In this document: piece by piece, positions 34,371 through 42,242 of the stretch | Numbering within the stretch: position 1 is the first letter of the stretch | How the letters are laid out: each line of letters opens with the position of its first letter | NCBI RefSeq assembly: GCF_000416965.1 | Contig: NZ_ATCL01000014.1 | Span: 496,001 to 560,000 of the forward strand | DNA: 64,000 nt | Source: Exiguobacterium chiriqhucha RW-2 | GTDB lineage: Bacteria > Bacillota > Bacilli > Exiguobacteriales > Exiguobacteriaceae | Direction of reading: 5' to 3' | The notes under the pieces: generated by a model | What the model was told of the DNA's origin: nothing | Seen by the model: only the letters and a program-made list of their open reading frames with translations | The model's database searches: none | Position numbers and translations under genes: made by a program

Positions 34371-34903
34371 TGTCACTCAGCACCAATCGGCTGACGTTAC
34401 GACGGGTTACAGCGGACGATGCGCCACACCTGTTGGCATATTTATCGAAACCTGAGGTCGTCCGCCATATGGGACTCGACCCGTTCACGTCGTTAGAGGA
34501 TTCGTTAGAAGAGATTGCCTGGTACGATTCGATTCTCGAGGAAGGGACAGGTGTCCGCTGGGGAATCACGTTGACCGGGCAAGACGAGGTCATCGGCAGT
34601 TGCGGATTTTTGAACGTGTCAGCGAAACACCAGCGAGCCGAAATTGGGTTTGAGCTCAGCTCGGATCATTGGGGAAGAGGCATTGCCGGTGAGGCGCTCC
34701 GAGCGGTCATTCGTCATGGGTTCACACAACTTAGGTTCCATCGTATCGAGGCGCTCGTCGAACCGGCGAATACCGCGTCACAACAGCTCCTCGAGCGGGT
34801 CGGATTTACGCGAGAAGGTTTGCTGCGGGGGTATGAGTTCACACGTGGTAAGTACGACGATTTATATATGTATTCATTGCTTGAGACAGACAGCATGACA
34901 TGA
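34370..34903 (+). CDS. RimJ/RimL-type GNAT N-acetyltransferase
   Basis: An acetyltransferase of 177 residues. It begins STNRLTLRRVTADDAPHL, as family members do, and carries the acetyl-CoA loop in IGFELSSDHWGRGIAGEAL, with the final RVGFTREGLLRGYE strand-helix. The acceptor may be a protein N-terminus or small amine; it cannot be told. The ATG at 34370 shares its A with the previous stop (TGATG). Confidence 0.85.
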   Translation: MSLSTNRLTLRRVTADDAPHLLAYLSKPEVVRHMGLDPFTSLEDSLEEIAWYDSILEEGTGVRWGITLTGQDEVIGSCGFLNVSAKHQRAEIGFELSSDHWGRGIAGEALRAVIRHGFTQLRFHRIEALVEPANTASQQLLERVGFTREGLLRGYEFTRGKYDDLYMYSLLETDSMT

Positions 34904-34918
34904 TGGGAGGCGACGCCG

Positions 34919-35623
34919 ATGCATATTATTGAATTCAAGAACGTGAGTCATGGAGACATTTTACATAACGTGACGGGTTATTTTCGGGAAGGACGGATCA
35001 CGACGTTCGTCGGTCCGAGCGGTGCCGGTAAGACGACGTGCCTGAAGCACATCAACGGCCTGTTATCGCCGGACGCCGGCGCGATTTATTTTAAAGGGGA
35101 GAACATCGATTCGATTGATGTCATCGAGTTGCGCCAACGTGTCGGTATGGCGTTCCAAAGTGCGCCGATGATTGATGGCACGGTGTACGACAACATGAAC
35201 CTGCCGAAAGCCATCTTCGGTGAGACGCTCGAACGCGAGCGGGCGGCGGATTTGCTTCAGAAAGTCGACTTGGGCGGCATCTCGCTCGACCAACCGATCA
35301 AGACGTTGTCGGGTGGGGAACGGAGTCGTGTCGCCATTGCCCGGACGCTCGTCAACAAACCGGACGTGCTGTTATTGGACGAGATCACGGCGAGCCTCGA
35401 CTATCGGACTGTTAAAGAGATTGAGCGGTTGATTGTCAGGCTGCAAAAAGACTTCGGCGTCACCGTCGTCTGGATTACGCACGACCTCGATCAAGCCCGC
35501 CGTGTCAGTGATGACATGTGGTTTTTGCGAAACGGGGAATTGATTGAATTCGGCGACGCGACGTTCATCGATGAGTCCGATAACCCGATGATCGGTCGTT
35601 TCGTGAGGGGGGAAGAGCTATGA
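34919..35623 (+). CDS. fetA: FetA/YbbL-type ABC transporter ATP-binding protein
   Basis: ATPase of 234 residues with Walker A (GPSGAGKTT), signature (LSGGERSR), Walker B (VLLLDEITASLD) and switch His (WITHD). Together with the overlapping permease gene it forms a FetAB-type pair, which in E. coli helps remove excess iron and protects against peroxide. The start follows GGGAGGCG. The permease start overlaps its stop as ATGA. Confidence 0.82.
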   Translation: MHIIEFKNVSHGDILHNVTGYFREGRITTFVGPSGAGKTTCLKHINGLLSPDAGAIYFKGENIDSIDVIELRQRVGMAFQSAPMIDGTVYDNMNLPKAIFGETLERERAADLLQKVDLGGISLDQPIKTLSGGERSRVAIARTLVNKPDVLLLDEITASLDYRTVKEIERLIVRLQKDFGVTVVWITHDLDQARRVSDDMWFLRNGELIEFGDATFIDESDNPMIGRFVRGEEL

Positions 35624-36393
35624 CGTTCATCGAACTGATGACTTCATTGATTTTTGTCGCCATCCCGCTCGGTTTGGCCCTGTTCTTAAAACTCGGGCTC
35701 GAACGCGACATCTTGGTTGCGACGGTGCGGTCGATTGTTCAGTTGCTCATCATCGGCTACATTTTGACGTTTGTCTTCGAGAGCGACAGCCCGGTGTTCA
35801 TGTTGCTCATGATTCTGTTGATGATTGGGGCGGCGACGCAGAACATCATCAAGAAAGGGGACGGCATCCCTGGCATCACATGGATGATTCTGCTCACGCT
35901 CGTCACGGTCGAGACGTTGACGATGGGGCTCATGCTCGGGCTCGGCATTATCCCGTTCGAGCCGGAGAAAGTCATCCCGATCAGCGGCATGGTCATCGGG
36001 AACTGTATGGTGTTGTCGCTCCTGTTCTTGAACAAGTTCAAAGACGAGGTCGAGCGGAGCGATGAAGTGATTGAGCTCATCTTGTCGTTCGGCGGCACAC
36101 CGAAAGCAGCGATCGAGCGCAGTTTGAAGAGCGCCATCCGCACGAGCATGATTCCGACGGTCGAGGCGCAGAAGACGATGGGGCTCGTCCAACTCCCGGG
36201 TATGATGAGCGGTCTCATCATCGGCGGGGCCGACCCGATGGAAGCCGTGTTGTATCAGTTGCTCATCTTGTTTCTCATTTTGACGACCGCGTCGATTTCG
36301 GCGGTCATGGTCGGCTATCTGGCGTATCCGCGCCTGTTCAACCAAAAACTTCAGTTCGTCGGGTTGACGTATCGAAAGGGGAAAACGACATGA
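35620..36393 (+). CDS. fetB: FetB/YbbM-type ABC permease (UPF0014)
   Basis: A membrane protein of 257 residues with about seven helices. The family signatures are present: LGLERDILVATVRSIVQLL near the start, GMVIGNCMVL in the middle and QLPGMMSGLIIGGADPMEAV near the end. It forms the channel of the metal exporter with the preceding ATPase. It overlaps both neighbours by 4 bp. Confidence 0.85.
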   Translation: MTFIELMTSLIFVAIPLGLALFLKLGLERDILVATVRSIVQLLIIGYILTFVFESDSPVFMLLMILLMIGAATQNIIKKGDGIPGITWMILLTLVTVETLTMGLMLGLGIIPFEPEKVIPISGMVIGNCMVLSLLFLNKFKDEVERSDEVIELILSFGGTPKAAIERSLKSAIRTSMIPTVEAQKTMGLVQLPGMMSGLIIGGADPMEAVLYQLLILFLILTTASISAVMVGYLAYPRLFNQKLQFVGLTYRKGKTT

Positions 36394-36752
36394 TTCAAGG
36401 CATCCATCACGTGCAAATCACGATCCCGAAAGGGGAGGAAGCCCGTGCCCGTGCGTTTTATTGCGGCGTGCTCGGTCTTCTAGAAATCGAGAAGCCGGTG
36501 TCACTTCAAGGACGGGGCGGGTTTTGGCTCGAGGTCGGTGACCGCAGCGTCCACGTCGGCACCGAGGACGGGTTCGACCGGTTGTCGACGAAAGGACACG
36601 TCGCCTACGCCGTGACCGATTTGGCGGAATGGGGACAGAAGCTCGAGGCGGAAGGAATCGAGCGGCTCACGGGCATCCCGATTCCTGGATTCGACCGGTT
36701 CGAGTTCCGCGACCCGTTCGGCAATCGAGTCGAGATGATTCAAGCCATCTAA
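36390..36752 (+). CDS. VOC-family (glyoxalase fold) protein
   Basis: A protein of 120 residues with paired beta-alpha-beta-beta-beta units. It begins GIHHVQITIPKGEE, the usual first strand with a metal-site His, and ends in FEFRDPFGNRVEMIQ with the second-half Glu. Members bind metals and act on small electrophiles or antibiotics. It is translationally coupled to fetB (ATGA), so it may act in metal or oxidative stress (inference). Confidence 0.8.
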   Translation: MIQGIHHVQITIPKGEEARARAFYCGVLGLLEIEKPVSLQGRGGFWLEVGDRSVHVGTEDGFDRLSTKGHVAYAVTDLAEWGQKLEAEGIERLTGIPIPGFDRFEFRDPFGNRVEMIQAI

Positions 36753-36756
36753 ACGG

Positions 36757-36785
36757 AGAGTGCCCGCTGTGGGTGCTCTTTTTTT
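36757..36785 (+). terminator. Terminator after the fetAB-VOC genes
   Basis: A nine-pair stem from AGAGTGCCC and GGGTGCTCT (two G-U pairs) is followed by a T run. Confidence 0.75.
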
Positions 36786-36787
36786 GT

Positions 36788-37297
36788 TCAAGAGATCCCG
36801 AACAGTTCGATGACAGCTTTCCAATTGGAAGGATAGGCGTTGCTGCCACCATGTTGATGCAACAGTTTGCCGTGACGGTTCACGGTGAAGTTCCATTGCG
36901 TCCCGTCCATCGTGAAGCATCCTTTTTCCTCGAATACTTCAGGCCAGCGATGTGAGATGAGCGACACGAATCGCTCATGGACGCGGAAGGCATCTGTTTC
37001 GTTGTACCACCCGGAACGGGGAATCGCCGTGCTTAAGTCGAACTCTTCACGCCAGATGACTTCTCGTTTGACCGCGCCATCTTCAAAAAACGTGATGGTG
37101 GACTCGTTATGGACGCCGAAGCCGCCGACCGTGAACGTGACGGTGATGGTCGGTCGTTTTTTACGGATGGCATCGAGCGGGATGGTCGGCTCGAACGTCA
37201 ATTTCGCTTCCCGGGATGCCTTGATGGCCAGCTGTTCGACTACGGAACGCCTCGGACGTACGGATTGAAACCATTGCTTTTGTGTATGTTGATACAT
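36788..37297 (-). CDS. Hypothetical protein (169 aa)
   Basis: A soluble, strand-rich protein of 169 residues. It has no signal peptide and no motif I recognise. A segment ITVTFTVGGFGVHNESTITF suggests a beta sandwich. A good ribosome binding site (GAGAGGAAG) and a TATAAT element upstream (37332-37337 on this strand) support a real gene. Confidence 0.6.
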   Translation of the reverse strand: MYQHTQKQWFQSVRPRRSVVEQLAIKASREAKLTFEPTIPLDAIRKKRPTITVTFTVGGFGVHNESTITFFEDGAVKREVIWREEFDLSTAIPRSGWYNETDAFRVHERFVSLISHRWPEVFEEKGCFTMDGTQWNFTVNRHGKLLHQHGGSNAYPSNWKAVIELFGIS

Positions 37298-37384
37298 GTT
37301 GATCTTCCTCTCATCTCATCAGATGGCTTGATTATAGACAACATGAACACGAGGGGTATGTACAAAAATGAATCAGGTACGACG

Positions 37385-37417
37385 AAAGGGAGTGTCGATC
37401 GGGACACTCCCTTTTTA
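37385..37417. terminator. Hairpin after the DUF4440-like gene
   Basis: AAAGGGAGTGTC pairs with GACACTCCCTTT. The T run is better on the plus strand, but it sits just after the stop of the minus-strand DUF4440-like gene. Confidence 0.6.
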
Positions 37418-37432
37418 GGTGACGATTTAGTT

Positions 37433-37780
37433 TCAAGAAGGCGGAACGATTGTCCCTTGATGGAAACGCATCTTCCATTGGCCATCCACGTTCACCCAAA
37501 TCGAACTGCGCAAGGCGATGCGTCCGGTGGAGTGGTCTTCAGTCCGATACGTGGCCAGGACGACGTCGTCTTGAACGGTCTCCAGTGAGAAGTCGGATAA
37601 GGTGATGTGAATCTCGCCGAGGTCCATCGTGGCGGCAGATGCCGTCCGATATAACATGCGTCCGGAACTGCCGATTTCAAAAAAATCATCCGTGAGTAGA
37701 CGGTGCAAGTGCTCAGGCGATGTGCGCACGTCGGTCGTCAGTAATGCCCGTTCCTGTCGTTCGATTAAGTCAGCCAACAT
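37433..37780 (-). CDS. DUF4440/SnoaL-like (NTF2-fold) protein
   Basis: A protein of 115 residues with the small cone-shaped NTF2 fold: a helix LADLIERQERALL, then LTDDFFEIGSSGRM and C-terminal strands ending WVNVDGQWKMRFHQGT. Such proteins bind small molecules or act as minor enzymes. The start at 37780 follows GGGAGGAG and lies inside the SMR gene upstream (11-bp overlap), so it is the last gene of the TetR-SMR operon. Confidence 0.7.
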   Translation of the reverse strand: MLADLIERQERALLTTDVRTSPEHLHRLLTDDFFEIGSSGRMLYRTASAATMDLGEIHITLSDFSLETVQDDVVLATYRTEDHSTGRIALRSSIWVNVDGQWKMRFHQGTIVPPS

Positions 37781-38111
37781 GTGGTTGCTCCTCCCGTTTT
37801 CCAAAGTTCATGATGATAACGCCGAGCACGATGACGATCAGGCCGATGCTGTTCAACGTCGACAGCACTTCACCATACACGAACACCCCAATCAGCCCGG
37901 TCGCGACCGTGCCGAGCCCGGCCCAGACGCTATAGGCAATGCTGAGGGGGATGGTCTTCAAGACGATGCCCATCAACGTGAACGAAATCGCGAAGCTGAT
38001 TAAGAGAACGAGACTTGGGAACAGATTGGTGAATCCGTCCGACAGCTTCAACATCGACGTCCCGAGCACCTCGAACGCGATTGATACGAGTAAGATTCCG
38101 TATGATTTCAT
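37770..38111 (-). CDS. SMR-family efflux subunit, second of a pair
   Basis: A four-helix drug/guanidinium-type exporter subunit of 113 residues. The essential Glu14 lies in SIAFEVLGTSMLKLSDG, the family signature, and GTVATGLIGVFVYGE is in helix 3. It is slightly longer than its partner, as in YkkCD/EbrAB heterodimers. It starts after GGAGGGAAATC, 11 bp after the first SMR gene. The substrate is probably a cationic compound. Confidence 0.88.
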   Translation of the reverse strand: MKSYGILLVSIAFEVLGTSMLKLSDGFTNLFPSLVLLISFAISFTLMGIVLKTIPLSIAYSVWAGLGTVATGLIGVFVYGEVLSTLNSIGLIVIVLGVIIMNFGKREEQPHVG

Positions 38112-38122
38112 GATTTCCCTCC

Positions 38123-38431
38123 TCACAGTTTCATCAAGACGAGCCCGACAATGACAAGCGCGATGCCGACGACAGTCTGAATCCGGACTTGTTCCTTGAA
38201 GACGAGGAAGCCGATTAGCGCCGTCGCGGCCGTGCCGACCCCGCTCCAAAACGCATAGGCGAAACTGAGTGGGATGGAAAGAAGGGCGAGCGACAACAAG
38301 TAAAAAGCCGTCACGTAACCGAAGGCGACACCGAGAACGGGCAGGCGACTCGTTGTCGTCGCGTTCAGCTTCAACATGCTCGAACCGAACAGCTCGGAGA
38401 CGATGGCACCGACGAGATAGACGAAGCCCAT
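38123..38431 (-). CDS. SMR-family efflux subunit, first of a pair
   Basis: A four-helix membrane protein of 102 residues. Glu13 in IVSELFGSSMLKL is the proton/substrate carboxylate. It likely forms a heterodimer with the next gene product and exports small cations with proton exchange. The gene begins one base after the TetR gene, showing a shared transcript. Confidence 0.88.
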   Translation of the reverse strand: MGFVYLVGAIVSELFGSSMLKLNATTTSRLPVLGVAFGYVTAFYLLSLALLSIPLSFAYAFWSGVGTAATALIGFLVFKEQVRIQTVVGIALVIVGLVLMKL

Positions 38432-38432
38432 A

Positions 38433-38960
38433 TTACGATTCTCCTTTTGACAGCGCGTCGCACTTTTGTCGGATGATGCGGGCGGCCCGGTCTTTGAACG
38501 CAGCGCTATAGCCGTATGTCAACGCGAACCAAAACCCATCGCAGAGCAGTCGAAGCTCGAGCACGCGATCAGCGTCAGGACCATCCGCGGCGAACTGTTC
38601 ATCCCATCGTTTGGCGGCGTCATTCCAAAGCTTTCCGCTCGCATCTTCTTGGGATGAGATGAAGACGGCAATCAAGTCGGCATCACCATCGCTATAATCG
38701 AGCGTCGCGAGGGCGTAGGCGCGTGTGAACGGGTAAGGACCATCCAACTCGGTTTGATGATGGACGATCCGATTTTCAAATTCATCGAGCGCCATTCTAT
38801 TCATCTGCTGCAACAGGTTGGCCTTGCTTTCAAAGTGGTATAAGACGCCACCTTTCGTGATACCGGCGCGTTTGGCTAAGTGGTCCATCGACAGTTGTTG
38901 AATGCCCTCGGTTTGAATGATCTGTGCGGCGGTCCGCAGTAACAATTGTTTTTTACTCAT
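38433..38960 (-). CDS. TetR-family repressor of the SMR operon
   Basis: A regulator of 175 residues. Its N-terminal helix-turn-helix reads LSMDHLAKRAGITKGGVLYHF, the TetR hallmark, followed by a helical ligand domain. It is the first gene of the operon TetR-SMR-SMR-DUF4440 and probably represses it by binding the palindrome just upstream. The start follows GGGAGGAAAC. Confidence 0.88.
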   Translation of the reverse strand: MSKKQLLLRTAAQIIQTEGIQQLSMDHLAKRAGITKGGVLYHFESKANLLQQMNRMALDEFENRIVHHQTELDGPYPFTRAYALATLDYSDGDADLIAVFISSQEDASGKLWNDAAKRWDEQFAADGPDADRVLELRLLCDGFWFALTYGYSAAFKDRAARIIRQKCDALSKGES

Positions 38961-38971
38961 GTGTTTCCTCC

Positions 38972-38997
38972 CACTATACTGAACGGTCAGTATAGTG
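38972..38997. promoter_or_regulatory. TetR operator palindrome
   Basis: Perfect 11-bp arms (CACTATACTGA and its complement) around ACGG, 12 bp upstream of the TetR start codon. A TATACT -10-like hexamer lies within the arm, so binding would cover the promoter. Confidence 0.75.
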
Positions 38998-39070
38998 AAT
39001 GTATCAGACTAGAGGTGGGTTGTCGAGATGGATACATGAATGGGATAATTAGGAAAAGGGGGGAGAGATG

Positions 39071-39643
39071 ATGGGTTCACATTTGATGCACCTCGTCATT
39101 GCGAATGAGGTGTGGGCGCATTTGACAGACGTCGATCGCACGACTTTTTTGTTGGGAAATCTTGCGCCCGATGCGACGACTTCTAAACAAAACACCCACT
39201 ATTACGCGGGACGGCATGAGGATATGACAAGACGGCTCGATCTTAATCAATATTGGGTGGACAGTGCGGACGAGAATCAATCGTTCCACCTCGGCTATTA
39301 TTGCCATCTCGTCGCGGACGAGATTTGGTTGCAGGGGTTTTATAAAGCCTGGCTCAAGCAAGTCATTACGAAAGACCCAGAAAAGCAGGCGATGTATTAT
39401 ACCGATTTTGATTCATATAACGCTCGTTTAGTGCAGCGATTGGACGCCTTCGATTTCGACGTGTTAACCAATGCCGCACAAGGCGAGCTGCTGGCACTCA
39501 TCCTCAAAATCAAGCAAGATGCGAAGGCGAAAGAGGAAGGGACGTATACGATGTTTTTGCCACACCAGTTCGATGGCTACGTCGAGACGTGCATCCTTCG
39601 ATGTCGACAGATGGTCCAACAGAAGAGTGGGGTGATTATATGA
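39071..39643 (+). CDS. Phospholipase-C/P1-nuclease-fold-like hypothetical protein
   Basis: A protein of 190 residues. It opens with MGSHLMHLVIANEVW and LLGNLAPDATTSKQNTHYY, and later has FHLGYYCHLVADEIW. Histidines and Asp at these places recall the zinc-dependent phospholipase C fold family (HxxxA, GxxxPD, HxxxD), which holds many proteins of unknown role. No signal peptide. Two ATGs are adjacent at 39068 and 39071; the second has the better distance from GGGGGAG. The next gene overlaps by ATGA. Confidence 0.6.
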   Translation: MGSHLMHLVIANEVWAHLTDVDRTTFLLGNLAPDATTSKQNTHYYAGRHEDMTRRLDLNQYWVDSADENQSFHLGYYCHLVADEIWLQGFYKAWLKQVITKDPEKQAMYYTDFDSYNARLVQRLDAFDFDVLTNAAQGELLALILKIKQDAKAKEEGTYTMFLPHQFDGYVETCILRCRQMVQQKSGVII

Positions 39644-39930
39644 TTCAACGACGTTATGCACCGCTTTACGTGACGTTTGGACTTTCTATTTTGACAATCG
39701 TAGCGCTGTTCACTGTGAACGGCCGCTTTTTCCCGGATTTGAACTTGATGACGGCCATATGGGTCTACATTGTTCTAGATGTCGCCCTGATTGCCACATT
39801 GATTTGGGGCCTGTTCTCAAAAGACAAGACGGTGCGTGTGTTCAGTCTCGTCGGGAATCTTGGATTGATTGTGCCGCTATCGATTTGGATTTTTTTGTTG
39901 GTGCTCGCTAACGGGATTTCGGAAGCGTAA
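39640..39930 (+). CDS. Small three-helix membrane protein
   Basis: A protein of 96 residues with three hydrophobic helices (about 8-26, 38-58, 68-90). It overlaps the preceding gene as ATGA and has GGGGTGATT upstream. No family recognised. Confidence 0.65.
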   Translation: MIQRRYAPLYVTFGLSILTIVALFTVNGRFFPDLNLMTAIWVYIVLDVALIATLIWGLFSKDKTVRVFSLVGNLGLIVPLSIWIFLLVLANGISEA

Positions 39931-39969
39931 TCGGACAAATGAGAGTGACCGAATGAACTCTATTTGCTT

Positions 39970-40006
39970 AGAAAGTGGACAGGCGTTCCGCTTTCTTTTT
40001 TTATCG
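39970..40006 (+). terminator. Terminator upstream of the siderophore operon
   Basis: AGAAAGTGGA pairs with TTCCGCTTTCT, followed by a T run. Confidence 0.75.
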
Positions 40007-40056
40007 GCATTAGATAGAAAGAATAATATTTCCATTTCCAATTTGAAAATTTGGCA

Positions 40057-40085
40057 TTGCACAACCTATTTTTGTTTGTTATGCT
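40057..40085 (+). promoter_or_regulatory. Sigma-A promoter of the siderophore uptake operon
   Basis: TTGCAC at 40057-40062, a 17-bp spacer and TATGCT at 40080-40085. The Fur box follows about 14 bp downstream, covering the expected transcription start. Confidence 0.65.
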
Positions 40086-40098
40086 TCTCAATGAAAAC

Positions 40099-40117
40099 GA
40101 CAATGATAATCATTATC
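40099..40117. promoter_or_regulatory. Fur box
   Basis: The sequence GACAATGATAATCATTATC matches the classical 19-bp Fur consensus (GATAATGATAATCATTATC) at 18 positions. It sits just downstream of the -10 element, so iron-loaded Fur should repress the operon. Confidence 0.9.
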
Positions 40118-40223
40118 AGTGAGAAAGCATCAGTATTCCTTACATAGAGCAGAAACGTGGACTAGTCGCGGACTCACTGAGAAGGTCGTCATTCAAAAAC
40201 AGATACATAGGGAGATGGAAAGA

Positions 40224-41225
40224 ATGGGGAAATGGAAAGCAGCAGTCATGCTCACATCACTCGTCTTCACGCTAGCCGCATGCGGTAGCACGGACGAAAC
40301 GAAAGACGCAGGAAGTGCGGAAGCCGAGACGGCACCGAAGACAGTTGAAATCACAGACGCACATGGAACAATCGACGTACCGGTCAATCCGGAGAAGGTC
40401 GTCGCGCTCGACAACCGAACGTTCGAGACGCTCTCGGATTGGGGCATCGACTTAGTCGCGGCGCCAATTGGATTGATTCCAGCGGACTTGCCTTATAAAA
40501 ACGATAAAGACATCGTAGACGTTGGGATGCACAATGAGCCGAACTTAGAAGCGATCGCCGGTGTGGATCCGGATGTCGTCATCGTCGGACAACGATTCGC
40601 CGACTACTACGAAGACATTAAAAAATTGGTCCCAGAAGCGGCCGTCATCAACTTGGACATCGAACTTCCCGAAGATGCGGGCACGCCAGGAGAAATCTTG
40701 GTCGAAGGCTTTGAGACGACGACACGTTCACTCGGCCAAATCTTTGAAAAAGAATCGGAAGCAGATGAACTCATCGCGAGCTTCGAAGCATCGATCGACA
40801 GTGTGAAAACAGCATACAACGGTGAAGATAAAGTGATGTCAGTCATTGTTTCAGGTGGCGATATCGGCTTCTCGGCGCCGAACACAGGTCGTGTCTTCGG
40901 ACCGATGTATGACATCTTTGACTGGACACCTGCCCTCGAAGTAGCGAAAACGACAGGTGACCACCAAGGGGATGAGGTTTCGGTTGAAGCGATTGCTGAG
41001 AGTGACCCGGACTGGTTGCTCGTCCTCGACCGTGATGCGGCCATTTCAAGCATGGAAGATGCTGTACCTGCAGCGGACGTGATTGATAACGCACCGGCAC
41101 TCCAAAAAACGAAAGCCGTGACAGACGAAAAAATCGTGTATGCGCCGAACGATACGTACATCAACGAGTCGATTCAAACTTATTCTGAACTCTTCAACGA
41201 CATCGCAGCCGCGCTTTCGAAATAA
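40224..41225 (+). CDS. Siderophore ABC transporter, substrate-binding lipoprotein (YclQ/FatB-like)
   Basis: A lipoprotein of 333 residues with the lipobox LAACG at about residues 15-19 and a periplasmic-binding-protein type III fold (TVEITDAHGTIDVPVNPEKVVALDN, then GVDPDVVIVGQR). It captures a ferric siderophore outside the membrane. Relatives YclQ and FatB bind petrobactin-like catecholates. The ATG at 40224 is well spaced from GGGAG; an ATG at 40215 lies on that site. It is the first gene of a five-gene operon. Confidence 0.88.
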   Translation: MGKWKAAVMLTSLVFTLAACGSTDETKDAGSAEAETAPKTVEITDAHGTIDVPVNPEKVVALDNRTFETLSDWGIDLVAAPIGLIPADLPYKNDKDIVDVGMHNEPNLEAIAGVDPDVVIVGQRFADYYEDIKKLVPEAAVINLDIELPEDAGTPGEILVEGFETTTRSLGQIFEKESEADELIASFEASIDSVKTAYNGEDKVMSVIVSGGDIGFSAPNTGRVFGPMYDIFDWTPALEVAKTTGDHQGDEVSVEAIAESDPDWLLVLDRDAAISSMEDAVPAADVIDNAPALQKTKAVTDEKIVYAPNDTYINESIQTYSELFNDIAAALSK

Positions 41226-41237
41226 GGGAGTCACGTT

Positions 41238-42242
41238 GTGCAAAAACCAATGACAGCAAGGGTTGAGACATTGTCTCAGCCCTCCTTTTCTAACATATGG
41301 ACGAAGTCCTTTATCGTAGCAATGCTTGTGGTGTTCATATTGGCGGGCCTTTCGCTCGTGACCGGCGTCTATGACATTCGTCAAGAAGGTGGGTCGGACA
41401 TGTTTTGGATCACCCGCGTCCCGCGTACGATTGCAATCATGTTGACCGGTGCCGCCATGGCGATGTCGGGACTGGTCATGCAACTGATTACGCAAAACCG
41501 TCTCGTCGAACCGACGACGACAGGTACACTCGAATGGGCAGGGCTCGGCCTGCTCGCTGTCTATCTGCTCGTCCCGGCTCCGACGCTCATGATGCGGATG
41601 ACGGGGGCGATCGTCTTTTCGTTCATCGGAACGATGGTCTTCTTCTGGTTTCTGCGCTCGGTCAAACTTCGCTCGTCGTTGATTGTCCCGATTATCGGAC
41701 TCATGCTCGGGGCGGTCGTCTCGGCCGTGTCAACGTTTCTCGGTCTATTCTTTCAAGCCAGCCAGACGATTGAAGGTTGGTTCGTCGGGTCGTTCGCATC
41801 GGTGCAGGTCGGACGTTATGAATACTTGTGGCTCATCATCCTCGTCACGTTCTTTATCTTCATCCTCGCGAATCGCTTAACGCTCGCTGGACTCGGAGAA
41901 GACATCGCGACGAGCCTCGGCGTCAACTACAACCGCCTCATCTTGATTGCGACGGGACTGATTGCACTCGCGGTCGGGGTCGTGGCGACGGTTATCGGCA
42001 ATCTACCGTTTCTCGGGCTCATTGTTCCGAACATCGTCTCGATGTTTCGCGGGGATGACCTGCGCAGCAACTTGCCGTGGGTGTGCGTCATCGGGATGGG
42101 AACGGTCCTCGTCAGCGACTTGATTTCGCGGACGATCATCATGCCGTTCGAATTGCCGGTATCACTCATTCTCGGGACGGTCGGATCGATCGTGTTCATC
42201 GCGATTCTCATGAGACAACGGAAGACGGGAGGGGTACGATGA
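41238..42242 (+). CDS. Siderophore ABC transporter permease 1 (FecCD type, YclN-like)
   Basis: A permease of 334 residues with about nine helices. The FecCD-type segments are present: FWITRVPRTIAIMLTGAAMA near the start, TGTLEWAGLG, and LPFLGLIVPNIVSMFRG before the cytoplasmic loop that contacts the ATPase. It starts with GTG 12 bp after the lipoprotein gene and overlaps the next gene as ATGA. Confidence 0.88.
   Translation: MQKPMTARVETLSQPSFSNIWTKSFIVAMLVVFILAGLSLVTGVYDIRQEGGSDMFWITRVPRTIAIMLTGAAMAMSGLVMQLITQNRLVEPTTTGTLEWAGLGLLAVYLLVPAPTLMMRMTGAIVFSFIGTMVFFWFLRSVKLRSSLIVPIIGLMLGAVVSAVSTFLGLFFQASQTIEGWFVGSFASVQVGRYEYLWLIILVTFFIFILANRLTLAGLGEDIATSLGVNYNRLILIATGLIALAVGVVATVIGNLPFLGLIVPNIVSMFRGDDLRSNLPWVCVIGMGTVLVSDLISRTIIMPFELPVSLILGTVGSIVFIAILMRQRKTGGVR

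Noticed and set aside
37770-38431. Guanidine (ykkC-type) riboswitch for the SMR genes
   Set aside because: No conserved ykkC sequence precedes the operon; a TetR gene and operator explain its control.
40119-40223. Upstream extension of the siderophore-binding lipoprotein
   Set aside because: The extension begins at the Fur box and would bury the lipoprotein signal peptide; the start at 40224 has proper spacing.
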